Source: an uncultured Ruminococcus sp. (lineage in GTDB: Bacteria > Bacillota > Clostridia > Oscillospirales > Ruminococcaceae). From it: a stretch of 37,869 nucleotides of DNA. The translations under genes were made by a program, and so were the position numbers. Of this stretch, positions 1-7,827 are shown one piece after another. Below the pieces are notes generated by a model. That model had not been told where the DNA came from. It did no database searches and saw nothing but the letters and a program-made list of their open reading frames with translations. Every line of letters starts with the position of its first letter. The stretch's first letter is position 1. The stretch spans positions 1 to 37,869 of the forward strand of contig CAMHMM010000002.1 of assembly GCA_946186215.1 (NCBI GenBank). Direction: 5' to 3'.

Positions 1-1134
1 GAGACCGTATTCTATGATGATGCTATCAATTCTCTGGTTCCCACCGTTATCGCACCCGCTGTTGAGGAGACAGGCCTTGAGCTCGTTGCTCAGCCCGAGA
101 TCGATGTTACATCCATCTCCAAGGAAAACGGCGTTGCATTCACAGTAAAGTGCATCGTAAAGCCCGAGATCACCGTTACAAACTACAAGGGCATCGAAGC
201 TCCCAAGTTCACAGGCTCCGTTACCGACGAGGATGTTGACAAGGCACTCGAGGAGCAGAGAAAGAAGCACGCAAGAATCGTTTCTGTTGATGACCGCGCA
301 GCTGCAGAGGGCGATATCGCTGATATCGACTACGAGGGCTTTGTTGACGGTGAAGCTTTCGAGGGCGGCAAGGAAAAGGGCTATTCTCTCAAGCTCGGCT
401 CCAAGACCTTTATCCCCGGCTTTGAGGATCAGATCATCGGCCACAGCAAGGGCGATGAATTCTCCATAAATGTTACCTTCCCCGAAAACTACCAGATGGA
501 AGAGCTCGCAGGCAAAAATGCTGATTTCAACATCAGGCTCAATGCCGTACAGACCGAGGAGCTCCCCGATCTCGATGATGATTTCGCAGTGGATGTTTCC
601 GAATTCGATTCTCTCGATGAGCTCAAGGCTGACATCAGAAAGAATCTCGAGGAGCAGATGACTGCCCGCGTTGAGACCATCAACACCGACAGAGTTCTCA
701 CAAAGGTCATCGAGAATGTTGAAGGCGAGATCCCCGAGGTAATGTACGAGAACAAGATCGACAGACTCGTTGAGGATTTCAAGAGACGCATCGAGTCCCA
801 GGGCATCAGCCTTGATATGTACTGCGCATTCTCCGGCACAGATGAAAAGGCATTCAGAGAAACATACAGAGATCACGCTGTTAAGTCCGTTAAGGTAGAG
901 CTCGCTCTCGAGTACATCGCAAAGACTGAGAACCTTGCTGTTGATCAGTCCGAGATCGACGCTGAGATGGAGAAGATCGCAAAGAGCGTCGGCGTTTCCG
1001 TTGAGCAGGTAAAGGCAAGCGTTTCCGCTGACCTTATCAAGGAAGACCTCCTCAAGGACAAGGCTCAGAAATTCGTTGTTGAGAATGCCGTATTCACCGA
1101 GGAAGCTCCTGCTGAGGAGAAGTCCGAGGGCTGA
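1..1134 (+). CDS. tig: Trigger factor (peptidyl-prolyl isomerase/chaperone), 5' end cut by the window edge
   Basis: Frame 1 is open from base 1 (ETVFYDDAINSLVPTVIAPAVEETGLELVAQPEIDV...) and continues through the listed 496..1134 ORF. FKBP-like segment 'GDIADIDYEGFVDGEAFEGGKEKGYSLKLGSKTFIPGFEDQIIG'. Followed by clpP-clpX, the usual order. Confidence 0.95.
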   Translation, partial: ETVFYDDAINSLVPTVIAPAVEETGLELVAQPEIDVTSISKENGVAFTVKCIVKPEITVTNYKGIEAPKFTGSVTDEDVDKALEEQRKKHARIVSVDDRAAAEGDIADIDYEGFVDGEAFEGGKEKGYSLKLGSKTFIPGFEDQIIGHSKGDEFSINVTFPENYQMEELAGKNADFNIRLNAVQTEELPDLDDDFAVDVSEFDSLDELKADIRKNLEEQMTARVETINTDRVLTKVIENVEGEIPEVMYENKIDRLVEDFKRRIESQGISLDMYCAFSGTDEKAFRETYRDHAVKSVKVELALEYIAKTENLAVDQSEIDAEMEKIAKSVGVSVEQVKASVSADLIKEDLLKDKAQKFVVENAVFTEEAPAEEKSEG

Positions 1135-1291
1135 TAAGCCTGCGGCATGAAGCACAGACAGGCTGTGCCTGCTAAGTGTTTTTAAATAAGGATGCCCGTT
1201 CAGGTGTCCCATAAAATGATCATGTTCGTGAGGTGATGTGCGCATCGCCTCACTGTCCATACGATACCCCAAGCGAAAGGGCGGAAAAACA

Positions 1292-1882
1292 ATGAGCTTA
1301 GTTCCCTATGTTGTCGAACAGACAAACCGCGGCGAGCGCAGCATGGATATTTACTCCCGTCTGCTCACAGACAGGATAATCATTCTCTCCGAGGATGTAA
1401 ACCATGTGACTGCAAGCCTTATCGTGGCACAGATGCTCTTCCTTGAAGGGCAGGATCCCGACAAGGATATCGCATTCTATATCAATTCGCCCGGCGGATC
1501 CATCACAGACGGCATGGCTATCTACGACACCATGCAGTACATAAAGTGCGATGTATCCACCATCTGCCTCGGTATGGCAGCCTCTATGGGTGCATTTCTC
1601 CTTGCAGCGGGCACAAAGGGAAAGAGATTCGCTCTTCCCAATTCCGAGATCATGATACACCAGCCCCTTATCGGCGGCGGCGGGATCTCCGGCCAGTGTA
1701 CCGATATCAAGATCCATTCCGACCACCTTGTACGCACAAGGGATAAGATGAACAGGATACTTGCTGCAAACACAGGCAAGTCCATTGAGATAATCGCGCA
1801 GGATACAGAGCGCGACAACTACCTCACTGCCGAGGAAGCTCTTGAATACGGCCTTATCGACAAGGTCATAGAGCATCGCTGA
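1292..1882 (+). CDS. clpP: ATP-dependent Clp protease proteolytic subunit
   Basis: [36 protein letters not shown]..., catalytic '[14 protein letters not shown]' and 'MIHQPLIGG'. Start placed at 1292 (purine-rich RBS just upstream) rather than the ORF start at 1238. Confidence 0.96.
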   Translation: MSLVPYVVEQTNRGERSMDIYSRLLTDRIIILSEDVNHVTASLIVAQMLFLEGQDPDKDIAFYINSPGGSITDGMAIYDTMQYIKCDVSTICLGMAASMGAFLLAAGTKGKRFALPNSEIMIHQPLIGGGGISGQCTDIKIHSDHLVRTRDKMNRILAANTGKSIEIIAQDTERDNYLTAEEALEYGLIDKVIEHR

Positions 1883-1931
1883 GGCTTGATTCACCGCAGT
1901 TTACCCCACCCTAATCAGAAGGATTGATCAA

Positions 1932-3224
1932 ATGCCACCTGTTTTAAAACGCTGCGCATTCTGCGGACGCTCCGAAAAGGAAGTGCTCAGGCTGTTCACA
2001 GGCCCCGCAAATGCAAACATATGCGAAAACTGTATAGCATACTGCTACAGCAGACTTGTTGATGACAATATCGTGCCCGATCCCGATTTTCAGGACAGTG
2101 ACAAAAGGTCGGGAAAGCTGGGCGTAAAGGGCAGCGGCATGAAGCTCAAAAAGCCGGCTGAGATAAAGGAAGTCCTCGATCAGTATGTCATAGGGCAGGA
2201 CGATGCAAAACTCGCCCTTTCCGTTGCGGTGTACAATCACTACAAGAGGATAAACACTCTGGGCAAAAAGGATAACGAAGTAGAGATACAGAAATCCAAT
2301 GTATGCCTGCTCGGGCCTACAGGCGTGGGCAAGACGCTCATCGCCTCCACCCTTGCGAAGATACTTGATGTTCCCTTTGCCATCGCAGATGCCACAACTC
2401 TCACCGAGGCAGGATATGTCGGCGACGATGTTGAGAATGTGCTGCTCAGGCTCATACAGGCGGCTGATTTTGATATCAAGCGTGCTGAGCTCGGCATCAT
2501 CTACATCGACGAGATCGACAAGATCGCCCGCAAGTCGGAAAATGTCTCCATCACAAGAGATGTAAGCGGCGAGGGCGTACAGCAGGCGCTGCTGAAGATC
2601 ATCGAGGGAACGGTGGCAAATGTTCCTCCCCAGGGCGGAAGAAAGAACCCCTATCAGGAAACGATACAGATAAACACAAGAAACATCCTGTTTATCTGCG
2701 GCGGTGCGTTCGACGGTCTTGAAAAGATAATCAAGCGCCGCACGGAGTCCTCTTCACTGGGCTTCGGCGCAGATGTAAAAAGCAAATCCGAGGATGTTAA
2801 CATATTCAAGGGCGTGACACCGCACGATCTTGTAAAGTTCGGAATGGTACCCGAGATCGTGGGAAGACTCCCCGTTATCTCCGTTCTTGAAGAGCTCGAT
2901 GAGCCTGCGCTGATACGCATACTCACCGAACCGAAGAACTCCCTTGTAAAGCAGTATGAAAAGCTCTTTGAGATGGACGGGATAGAGCTTGAATTTGAAG
3001 ATGAAGCGCTTGAAGCCATCGCAAGAAAGGCGATAGATCAGAACACAGGTGCAAGAGGCCTGAGAGCCATCGTCGAAGGGCTCCTCCTCGAGACCATGTT
3101 CTCTGCGCCTTCAGATGAAAATATAGCAAAGGTCACTGTGACGAAAAGCTGTGTTACGGACGGTGAAGCCCCCGTTATCACAGAAGGCAGGAAAGATAAG
3201 AAGGAAGTAAGGAAGAAAGCATGA
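1932..3224 (+). CDS. clpX: ATP-dependent Clp protease ATP-binding subunit ClpX
   Basis: N-terminal zinc finger [10 protein letters not shown]...NICENCI, Walker A GPTGVGKT, Walker [20 protein letters not shown]. Confidence 0.97.
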   Translation: MPPVLKRCAFCGRSEKEVLRLFTGPANANICENCIAYCYSRLVDDNIVPDPDFQDSDKRSGKLGVKGSGMKLKKPAEIKEVLDQYVIGQDDAKLALSVAVYNHYKRINTLGKKDNEVEIQKSNVCLLGPTGVGKTLIASTLAKILDVPFAIADATTLTEAGYVGDDVENVLLRLIQAADFDIKRAELGIIYIDEIDKIARKSENVSITRDVSGEGVQQALLKIIEGTVANVPPQGGRKNPYQETIQINTRNILFICGGAFDGLEKIIKRRTESSSLGFGADVKSKSEDVNIFKGVTPHDLVKFGMVPEIVGRLPVISVLEELDEPALIRILTEPKNSLVKQYEKLFEMDGIELEFEDEALEAIARKAIDQNTGARGLRAIVEGLLLETMFSAPSDENIAKVTVTKSCVTDGEAPVITEGRKDKKEVRKKA

Positions 3225-3316
3225 GCCAACGGACAGGCAGCACCTATTAACACGGACTGATCGTCAGCGTGTATGCCGCCTGTGCGCCTTAAAGACAGAT
3301 AACAGGAGGGAGCACC

Positions 3317-3754
3317 ATGCCAAATTCTAACAATCAGAACCGTAATGCACCTTATCCTCCGCGCAGACAGGCTGCGGCAAGGCCCAATCTTGTAAACGCC
3401 CTTGCTGTCGTCATAGCCGCGCTGATACTGGGTATCTGCATCGTCATCACGGGAGTGACGGTAAGCGGTTCGGTCAAGAAGCTTACAGCGGCTGTACAGG
3501 GGCAGAATTTCTCCTCACAGTTCAGTGCGCCGTCAAATCTCACAGTCAACAGCAATGCTCCGAAACAGTATTTCACAGAGACCGAGGCTGCGGCATATCT
3601 CAACATGACCGCAGGCGAGATCGTTGAGGCCATCGACGACGGGGATATTCAGGATTATATCCGCACAAAGTCCGGTTATACGATCTCAAAGGCAACCCTT
3701 GATGCCTACTTTGAACAGAAGGCATATGACACAAGGGTGCAGAACAACAGCTGA
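3317..3754 (+). CDS. Single-pass membrane protein with C-terminal excisionase/MerR-like helix-turn-helix domain
   Basis: Pro/Arg-rich N-terminus, TM helix LVNALAVVIAALILGICIVITGV, C-terminal 'YFTETEAAAYLNMTAGEIVEAIDDGDIQDYIRTKSGYTISKATLDAYFEQ' resembling HTH_17 domains. Confidence 0.6.
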   Translation: MPNSNNQNRNAPYPPRRQAAARPNLVNALAVVIAALILGICIVITGVTVSGSVKKLTAAVQGQNFSSQFSAPSNLTVNSNAPKQYFTETEAAAYLNMTAGEIVEAIDDGDIQDYIRTKSGYTISKATLDAYFEQKAYDTRVQNNS

Positions 3755-3761
3755 TAAATTC

Positions 3762-3789
3762 AACCCGAAAGCGTTATGCTTTCGGGTTT
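3762..3789 (+). terminator. Rho-independent-like hairpin after the HTH membrane protein
   Basis: Perfect 11-bp inverted repeat AACCCGAAAGC-gttat-GCTTTCGGGTT followed by a short T-rich stretch. Confidence 0.7.
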
Positions 3790-3806
3790 GCCTTTATCAT
3801 ACAGCG

Positions 3807-4193
3807 TCAGCAAAGTGCGGGGATGAATTTTGCAAAAAGATACAGTCCATCGCTGCCTGCGGTAACAGAATGGGACGTTCCCTTTCTGAGTATCGTCATG
3901 ACTCCGCACTCATAGGGTATCTGCATACCTTCATTGATGCAAAAGCCGCTTCCCGCTATGACCTCGTGCGTTTCGAGCTGTGTGCTGTGTATATGCTCGC
4001 CGATGCTTTTGCCCGCAGCGATCCTTACAAGGTGATAACTGAATTCGCCGCCTGTGTCCGCAGCGGTCAGCAGATGCTTTAGTTCAACTCCCTCAAAAGT
4101 CGGGTGAGCGTTCCATCCGAGCTCTGCAAACGCCTTTTTGCCGTAGGGCGATACGAAAACGCCCTCATCGAACCTGTCAAACAATGCTTTCAT
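3807..4193 (-). CDS. Cupin-domain protein
   Basis: FSYHLVRIAAGKSIGEHIHSTQLETHEVIAGSGFCINEG...MTILRKGTSHSV (cupin motifs). Start at 4193 supported by CTAAGGAG upstream on the minus strand. Confidence 0.8.
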   Translation of the reverse strand: MKALFDRFDEGVFVSPYGKKAFAELGWNAHPTFEGVELKHLLTAADTGGEFSYHLVRIAAGKSIGEHIHSTQLETHEVIAGSGFCINEGMQIPYECGVMTILRKGTSHSVTAGSDGLYLFAKFIPALC

Positions 4194-4247
4194 GTAAACC
4201 ATCTCCTTAGTTTTGATAAGTATAGTATACATGAAAACCACAGGGCA

Positions 4248-5003
4248 TTATTGTAAAAAATTGCGCAATGAGTTTATGTACTCCTTCGGGGATACTCCCA
4301 CTATCCTTTTGAAATACTTGTTGAAATGGCTCTGGTCGTAAAAACCCGCATCAAGTGCGGCTTCAGCTATGGTATCACCGCTGCGCAGCATCCTCTGAGC
4401 CTTGCGTATACGGTTCTGTATGCGGAAACGGTTCGGAGTAAGACCTGCGACCTTTCTGAATTTTCTTATATAATGGAATTTGCTCATATATGAATCTTCG
4501 GCAAGGCTTTCGATATCCTCATCATCCTCGGGAAAATTCTCCATATCCTCCCTGCACCTGACAAGAGGCTCGTCATCATCCTGTGCTGTGCCGGTATATG
4601 TATCATATATCGCAGCTGCTGCATCGGTCATGCTATGCTGCAGCTGTGCATCGGGGATATTTTCCTGCTCCCATAAATATTTTACTGCCGATCTCACAAG
4701 CAGCAGGTATTCATCGCGCTCTGCACTGAACAGCTCCTTCTTTATGCACAAAGAGACCATATCAACAGGTGCATCGGATCTTATGGAGTGATTTTCATAG
4801 GGCAGCAGGAAAAACACCGTTCCGGCGCTGATATCCTGTTTTTCACCGCCTGCGGTAAGCTCTGCATTGCCGCGCACCACAGCGGATATGACCGTATGTG
4901 CGGCATGACTGTGTTCTTCAAACCGCAGTATGCCGTCTTTTATCACCACGAGCTCAATGCTTTCGGAAATGTAAAATGTTACCCTGTTCTTTTCAGATCT
5001 CAT
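4248..5003 (-). CDS. AraC-family transcriptional regulator with N-terminal cupin-like sensor
   Basis: C-terminal 'SKFHYIRKFRKVAGLTPNRFRIQNRIRKAQRMLRSGDTIAEAALDAGFYDQSHFNKYFKRIVGVSPKEYI' is a classic AraC double HTH. The start could be 5003 or 5024. Confidence 0.9.
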   Translation of the reverse strand: MRSEKNRVTFYISESIELVVIKDGILRFEEHSHAAHTVISAVVRGNAELTAGGEKQDISAGTVFFLLPYENHSIRSDAPVDMVSLCIKKELFSAERDEYLLLVRSAVKYLWEQENIPDAQLQHSMTDAAAAIYDTYTGTAQDDDEPLVRCREDMENFPEDDEDIESLAEDSYMSKFHYIRKFRKVAGLTPNRFRIQNRIRKAQRMLRSGDTIAEAALDAGFYDQSHFNKYFKRIVGVSPKEYINSLRNFLQ

Positions 5004-5038
5004 TTGTGCATTATCACCAATCAAGTGCTATAAATGCA

Positions 5039-5055
5039 GGGATAATTTGTATCCC
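5039..5055. promoter_or_regulatory. Candidate operator: perfect inverted repeat GGGATA-atttg-TATCCC upstream of the AraC gene
   Basis: Perfect 6-bp arms with a 5-nt spacer between the divergent AraC and 5134 genes. Confidence 0.35.
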
Positions 5056-5133
5056 AAAACATGATTTTTTCGACCGAAAATGAAATACATCGTCTCTCTC
5101 AGTTGTATTATATACAGAAAGGGAAGTGAGTTT

Positions 5134-5538
5134 ATGGAGCCTATCATAACACTTGTGACTATCGTCACAGCGGCCGTATCGCTGCTCACCACCGCAGATG
5201 TACCGTCCGCGGCCGGCAATGCGGTCACTGCGGACACATCCGTAATGTGCCCCATGCCCGCGGACGGTACTGCGAACGGTGATGTGTTCGCACTGCACAA
5301 GCCGCACGGCTTTTACAGTGCATCCTCCGATTACGGCAAGGTAGCCGAGGCAACCGAATGGGATGTATCCGACACGATATATTTCCGCGCACTGAAGCCC
5401 GGCAAGGACAACATCACCGTCACGGTCGTGAACGCAGACGGCACATTCGGCTACACCGAGTATGTCATCCAGATAGATGATGACCTGAAGATCAGCGTAA
5501 TAGACATCATCTCATCAAACCCGCCGATACTTTACTGA
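5134..5538 (+). CDS. Small exported/membrane protein with a degenerate Ig-like C-terminal part
   Basis: Hydrophobic N-terminus MEPIITLVTIVTAAVSLLTTA, then 'YFRALKPGKDNITVTVVNADGTFGYTEYVIQI', similar to the end of Ig-like (BIG_2-type) domains. RBS GGAAGTGAG before 5134. Confidence 0.55.
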   Translation: MEPIITLVTIVTAAVSLLTTADVPSAAGNAVTADTSVMCPMPADGTANGDVFALHKPHGFYSASSDYGKVAEATEWDVSDTIYFRALKPGKDNITVTVVNADGTFGYTEYVIQIDDDLKISVIDIISSNPPILY

Positions 5539-6713
5539 GAAAGAAGTGCGGCTGCAAATGCACTGCCCTTGGAGCGAAGCTTTTCAAGATCCTCCTCCGA
5601 GGGCTTAAAGCATACCCTGCAAAGCTCCTCATCCACTTTAAGGCCGAGTCCCTGTGCCCTTGCAGCAAGGTTCGCGCAGGCCTCACCCGACCATCCGTAG
5701 GAGCCGAATATCAGGGCAGGCTTGTTTCTGTCCGCAACAGCGCTGACACTGCCGAGCACCGACCAAACGGGCGGCAGAGCATCGCGGTTGAGCGTTGGTG
5801 AGCCGAACATATATGCGGCGGATGTACGCAGAGCCTCATCTATCTCAGCATCAGATGCGGCCGTTATCTCATACACACCGACCTCACAGCCCGCAGAACG
5901 CGCACCCTCAGCAAGAGCCTGCGCCATTGCAGCGGTGTAGCCGTAGCAGGAAACATAGAAGACGGATATTTTCCCGCTCTGCACCACAGGCTCCGACCAT
6001 TTGTCGTAGCAGCCGCAGACCTTCTCTATATCACGGCGAAGCACGGGGCCGTGGGATGTGCATACAAGCGCAGGAGAAAGGGATCGGATCAGGGAAAGAC
6101 CGTTCTTTACCGCCGCAGGGAACACGCCGAATATATACTTATAGTAGCGGGCAAGCTCCGTATCATATCCTGCGGTATCGCTGATATCTTCGTCAACGGT
6201 CTCGCCGCAGTAGTGGCAGCCGAGGAAATCGCAGGTAAATACCGCGCCCAGCTCTTTGCAGAAGGTAAAAATCGAATCCGGCCAGTGGAGATTCGGTGCC
6301 CAGATGAATTTCAGCGTATAGCCACCGATATCAAGCTCCGAGTTGTTCTTTGCCACGCACTTGTTGAAATCGCGGTTGAGGATATTGGAAAGGTTTTTGA
6401 GCGCTGCCGCTGAACCGTATACGGTCACATCGGGGTTAATATCAAGTATCTTATGGAGCGCCCCCGAATGGTCGGGCTCGGTGTGGTCGCACACTATTAT
6501 ATCTATATCCTCTGCGGGACATATCTCCCTGATATTCTCCAGAAGCTCATCGGCGAAATCATCATGCACCGTTTCAAAAAGAACGGTCTTTTCGCCCCTG
6601 AGAAGATAGGCATTGTAGGTCGTACCCGTTTCAGTGGGCACTATAACATCAAAGGTTTTAAGATCGGGATCCTTTACTCCCACATAGTACAGATCATTTG
6701 CAAGCTTTATCAT
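5532..6713 (-). CDS. FprA-type A flavoprotein (diiron MBL-fold plus flavodoxin domain)
   Basis: VCDHTEPDHSGALH (H-x-E-x-D metal ligands), FTCDFLGCHY, flavodoxin-like ISVFYVSCYGYTAAMAQALAEGA, 'FGSPTLNRDALPPVWSVL'. AAAGGA RBS fits a start at 6713. Confidence 0.9.
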   Translation of the reverse strand: MIKLANDLYYVGVKDPDLKTFDVIVPTETGTTYNAYLLRGEKTVLFETVHDDFADELLENIREICPAEDIDIIVCDHTEPDHSGALHKILDINPDVTVYGSAAALKNLSNILNRDFNKCVAKNNSELDIGGYTLKFIWAPNLHWPDSIFTFCKELGAVFTCDFLGCHYCGETVDEDISDTAGYDTELARYYKYIFGVFPAAVKNGLSLIRSLSPALVCTSHGPVLRRDIEKVCGCYDKWSEPVVQSGKISVFYVSCYGYTAAMAQALAEGARSAGCEVGVYEITAASDAEIDEALRTSAAYMFGSPTLNRDALPPVWSVLGSVSAVADRNKPALIFGSYGWSGEACANLAARAQGLGLKVDEELCRVCFKPSEEDLEKLRSKGSAFAAALLSQ

Positions 6714-6746
6714 TTTGCACATCCTTTCAGTTCAATGCACACCTTG

Positions 6747-7433
6747 TCAGCGATCATCCGCAGGATCGATTATCGTTATCCCCCCTGCTATGACTGCCTT
6801 TGCATAGTCCGCAGCACAGGTAAAGCGCTTCGGGCTGAGCACTCCGCCGCCGTAATAGCGGCTGGTGGTGTTGTGTGAATCCGAGCCGCCTGTTGCGGGC
6901 AGCCCGTACCACTGCGCATATGCCTTTGCCCTCTCATCAAAGCGGGGATCGCGGTGTGAAGCGTTTACCGTCTCCACTCCGTCCACAAGCAGCGGGCAGT
7001 GGAGCGTACCGTTGATATACGGTGCCTCGCGGAACGGGTGCGCCTGTATGATATATGCGCCGCAGGAGCGGGCAAGGATAAGGAACTGCTTCATATCCAG
7101 CTGCATGATATCGTCATGCTCCATATACCACTGCTTGTCAAGCCCGTAAACAAGAAAATCCGAGCAGCCGTCACCGTATTCTATCCCGAAGAATACATCC
7201 AGACCGATCTCGTCGCCTCTTGCCTTTGCGTGCTCATAGCCCAGGCAATACCCCGCGATCCACTCCTTCCACGGGAGCGAACGGTCAACGGCAGTGTTGC
7301 CGTTGTAGAAATGGTCTGTCACGATGATGCCGTCGTAACCCTCTGCCTTGTATTTTTCCGCCATCTCCGCCCCTGTGGAGTCGGAGCAGGCGCTGCCCTC
7401 TGCGGTGTGCAAATGCGTCTCATACCTGTACAT
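6747..7433 (-). CDS. PHP-domain metal-dependent phosphoesterase family protein
   Basis: YETHLHTAEGSACSDS, GYDGIIVTDHFYNG, IQAHPFR, GGSDSHN. Confidence 0.88.
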   Translation of the reverse strand: MYRYETHLHTAEGSACSDSTGAEMAEKYKAEGYDGIIVTDHFYNGNTAVDRSLPWKEWIAGYCLGYEHAKARGDEIGLDVFFGIEYGDGCSDFLVYGLDKQWYMEHDDIMQLDMKQFLILARSCGAYIIQAHPFREAPYINGTLHCPLLVDGVETVNASHRDPRFDERAKAYAQWYGLPATGGSDSHNTTSRYYGGGVLSPKRFTCAADYAKAVIAGGITIIDPADDR

Positions 7434-7556
7434 TACAGGTTCTCCTTTCTATAACGGTAACTGTTGCCAGCCCCGTTTTGTTACTGTTTTGTAATTTTTA
7501 TAGAAAAAATGGGATGTTTTCGCCCCTATTTTTTATAACATTATAACATTTTTCGC

Positions 7557-7585
7557 TTGACATTGCAAGCCAAAAATGTTAAAAT
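7557..7585 (+). promoter_or_regulatory. Sigma-A promoter TTGACA-N17-TAAAAT with extended -10 (TGt)
   Basis: TTGACA 7557-7562, 17-nt spacer, TAAAAT 7580-7585, TG at 7577-7578. Upstream of the 7828 CDS. Confidence 0.75.
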
Positions 7586-7591
7586 TTATAT

Positions 7592-7827
7592 TGTAGATGA
7601 CTGTTCGCTCATTTTATTTGTATGAGCTTATGGTTTTTTGGGGGTATCTGAGACCCTCCATGCAGGCATCCCGCACGGGAATGATCTGCACAGAACAGCG
7701 GGCTGCATCCACTGATGCACTATTGTAATGCGGGATTTGTTACGATCTTACCGCTCAGTTTTGCGCGGATCTCCGAAAAACTGCAGGAGATTCAGGCTTC
7801 CCTTAATCTAAGTAAGGAGGAATATCA
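7592..7827 (+). promoter_or_regulatory. Long (~235 nt) structured 5' leader of the Ig-like repeat protein
   Basis: Hairpins GCTCAT/ATGAGC (7607-7627) and CATCCCG/CGGGAATG (7667-7683), plus an alternative long-range pairing ATCCCGCA (7668-7675) with TGCGGGAT (7729-7736). Strong RBS AAGGAGGAA before 7828. Confidence 0.4.

Noticed and set aside
496-1134. Stand-alone 212-aa protein starting at 496
   Set aside because: The same frame is open back to base 1 with trigger-factor FKBP-like sequence; it is just the 3' part of tig.
1152-1183. GCACAG/CTGTGC stem plus T5 as a tig terminator
   Set aside because: Only a 6-bp stem, with the T-run 10 nt away from the stem; too weak to call.
1298-1894. 198-aa minus-strand ORF over clpP
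   Set aside because: Antisense shadow of a clear clpP coding sequence.
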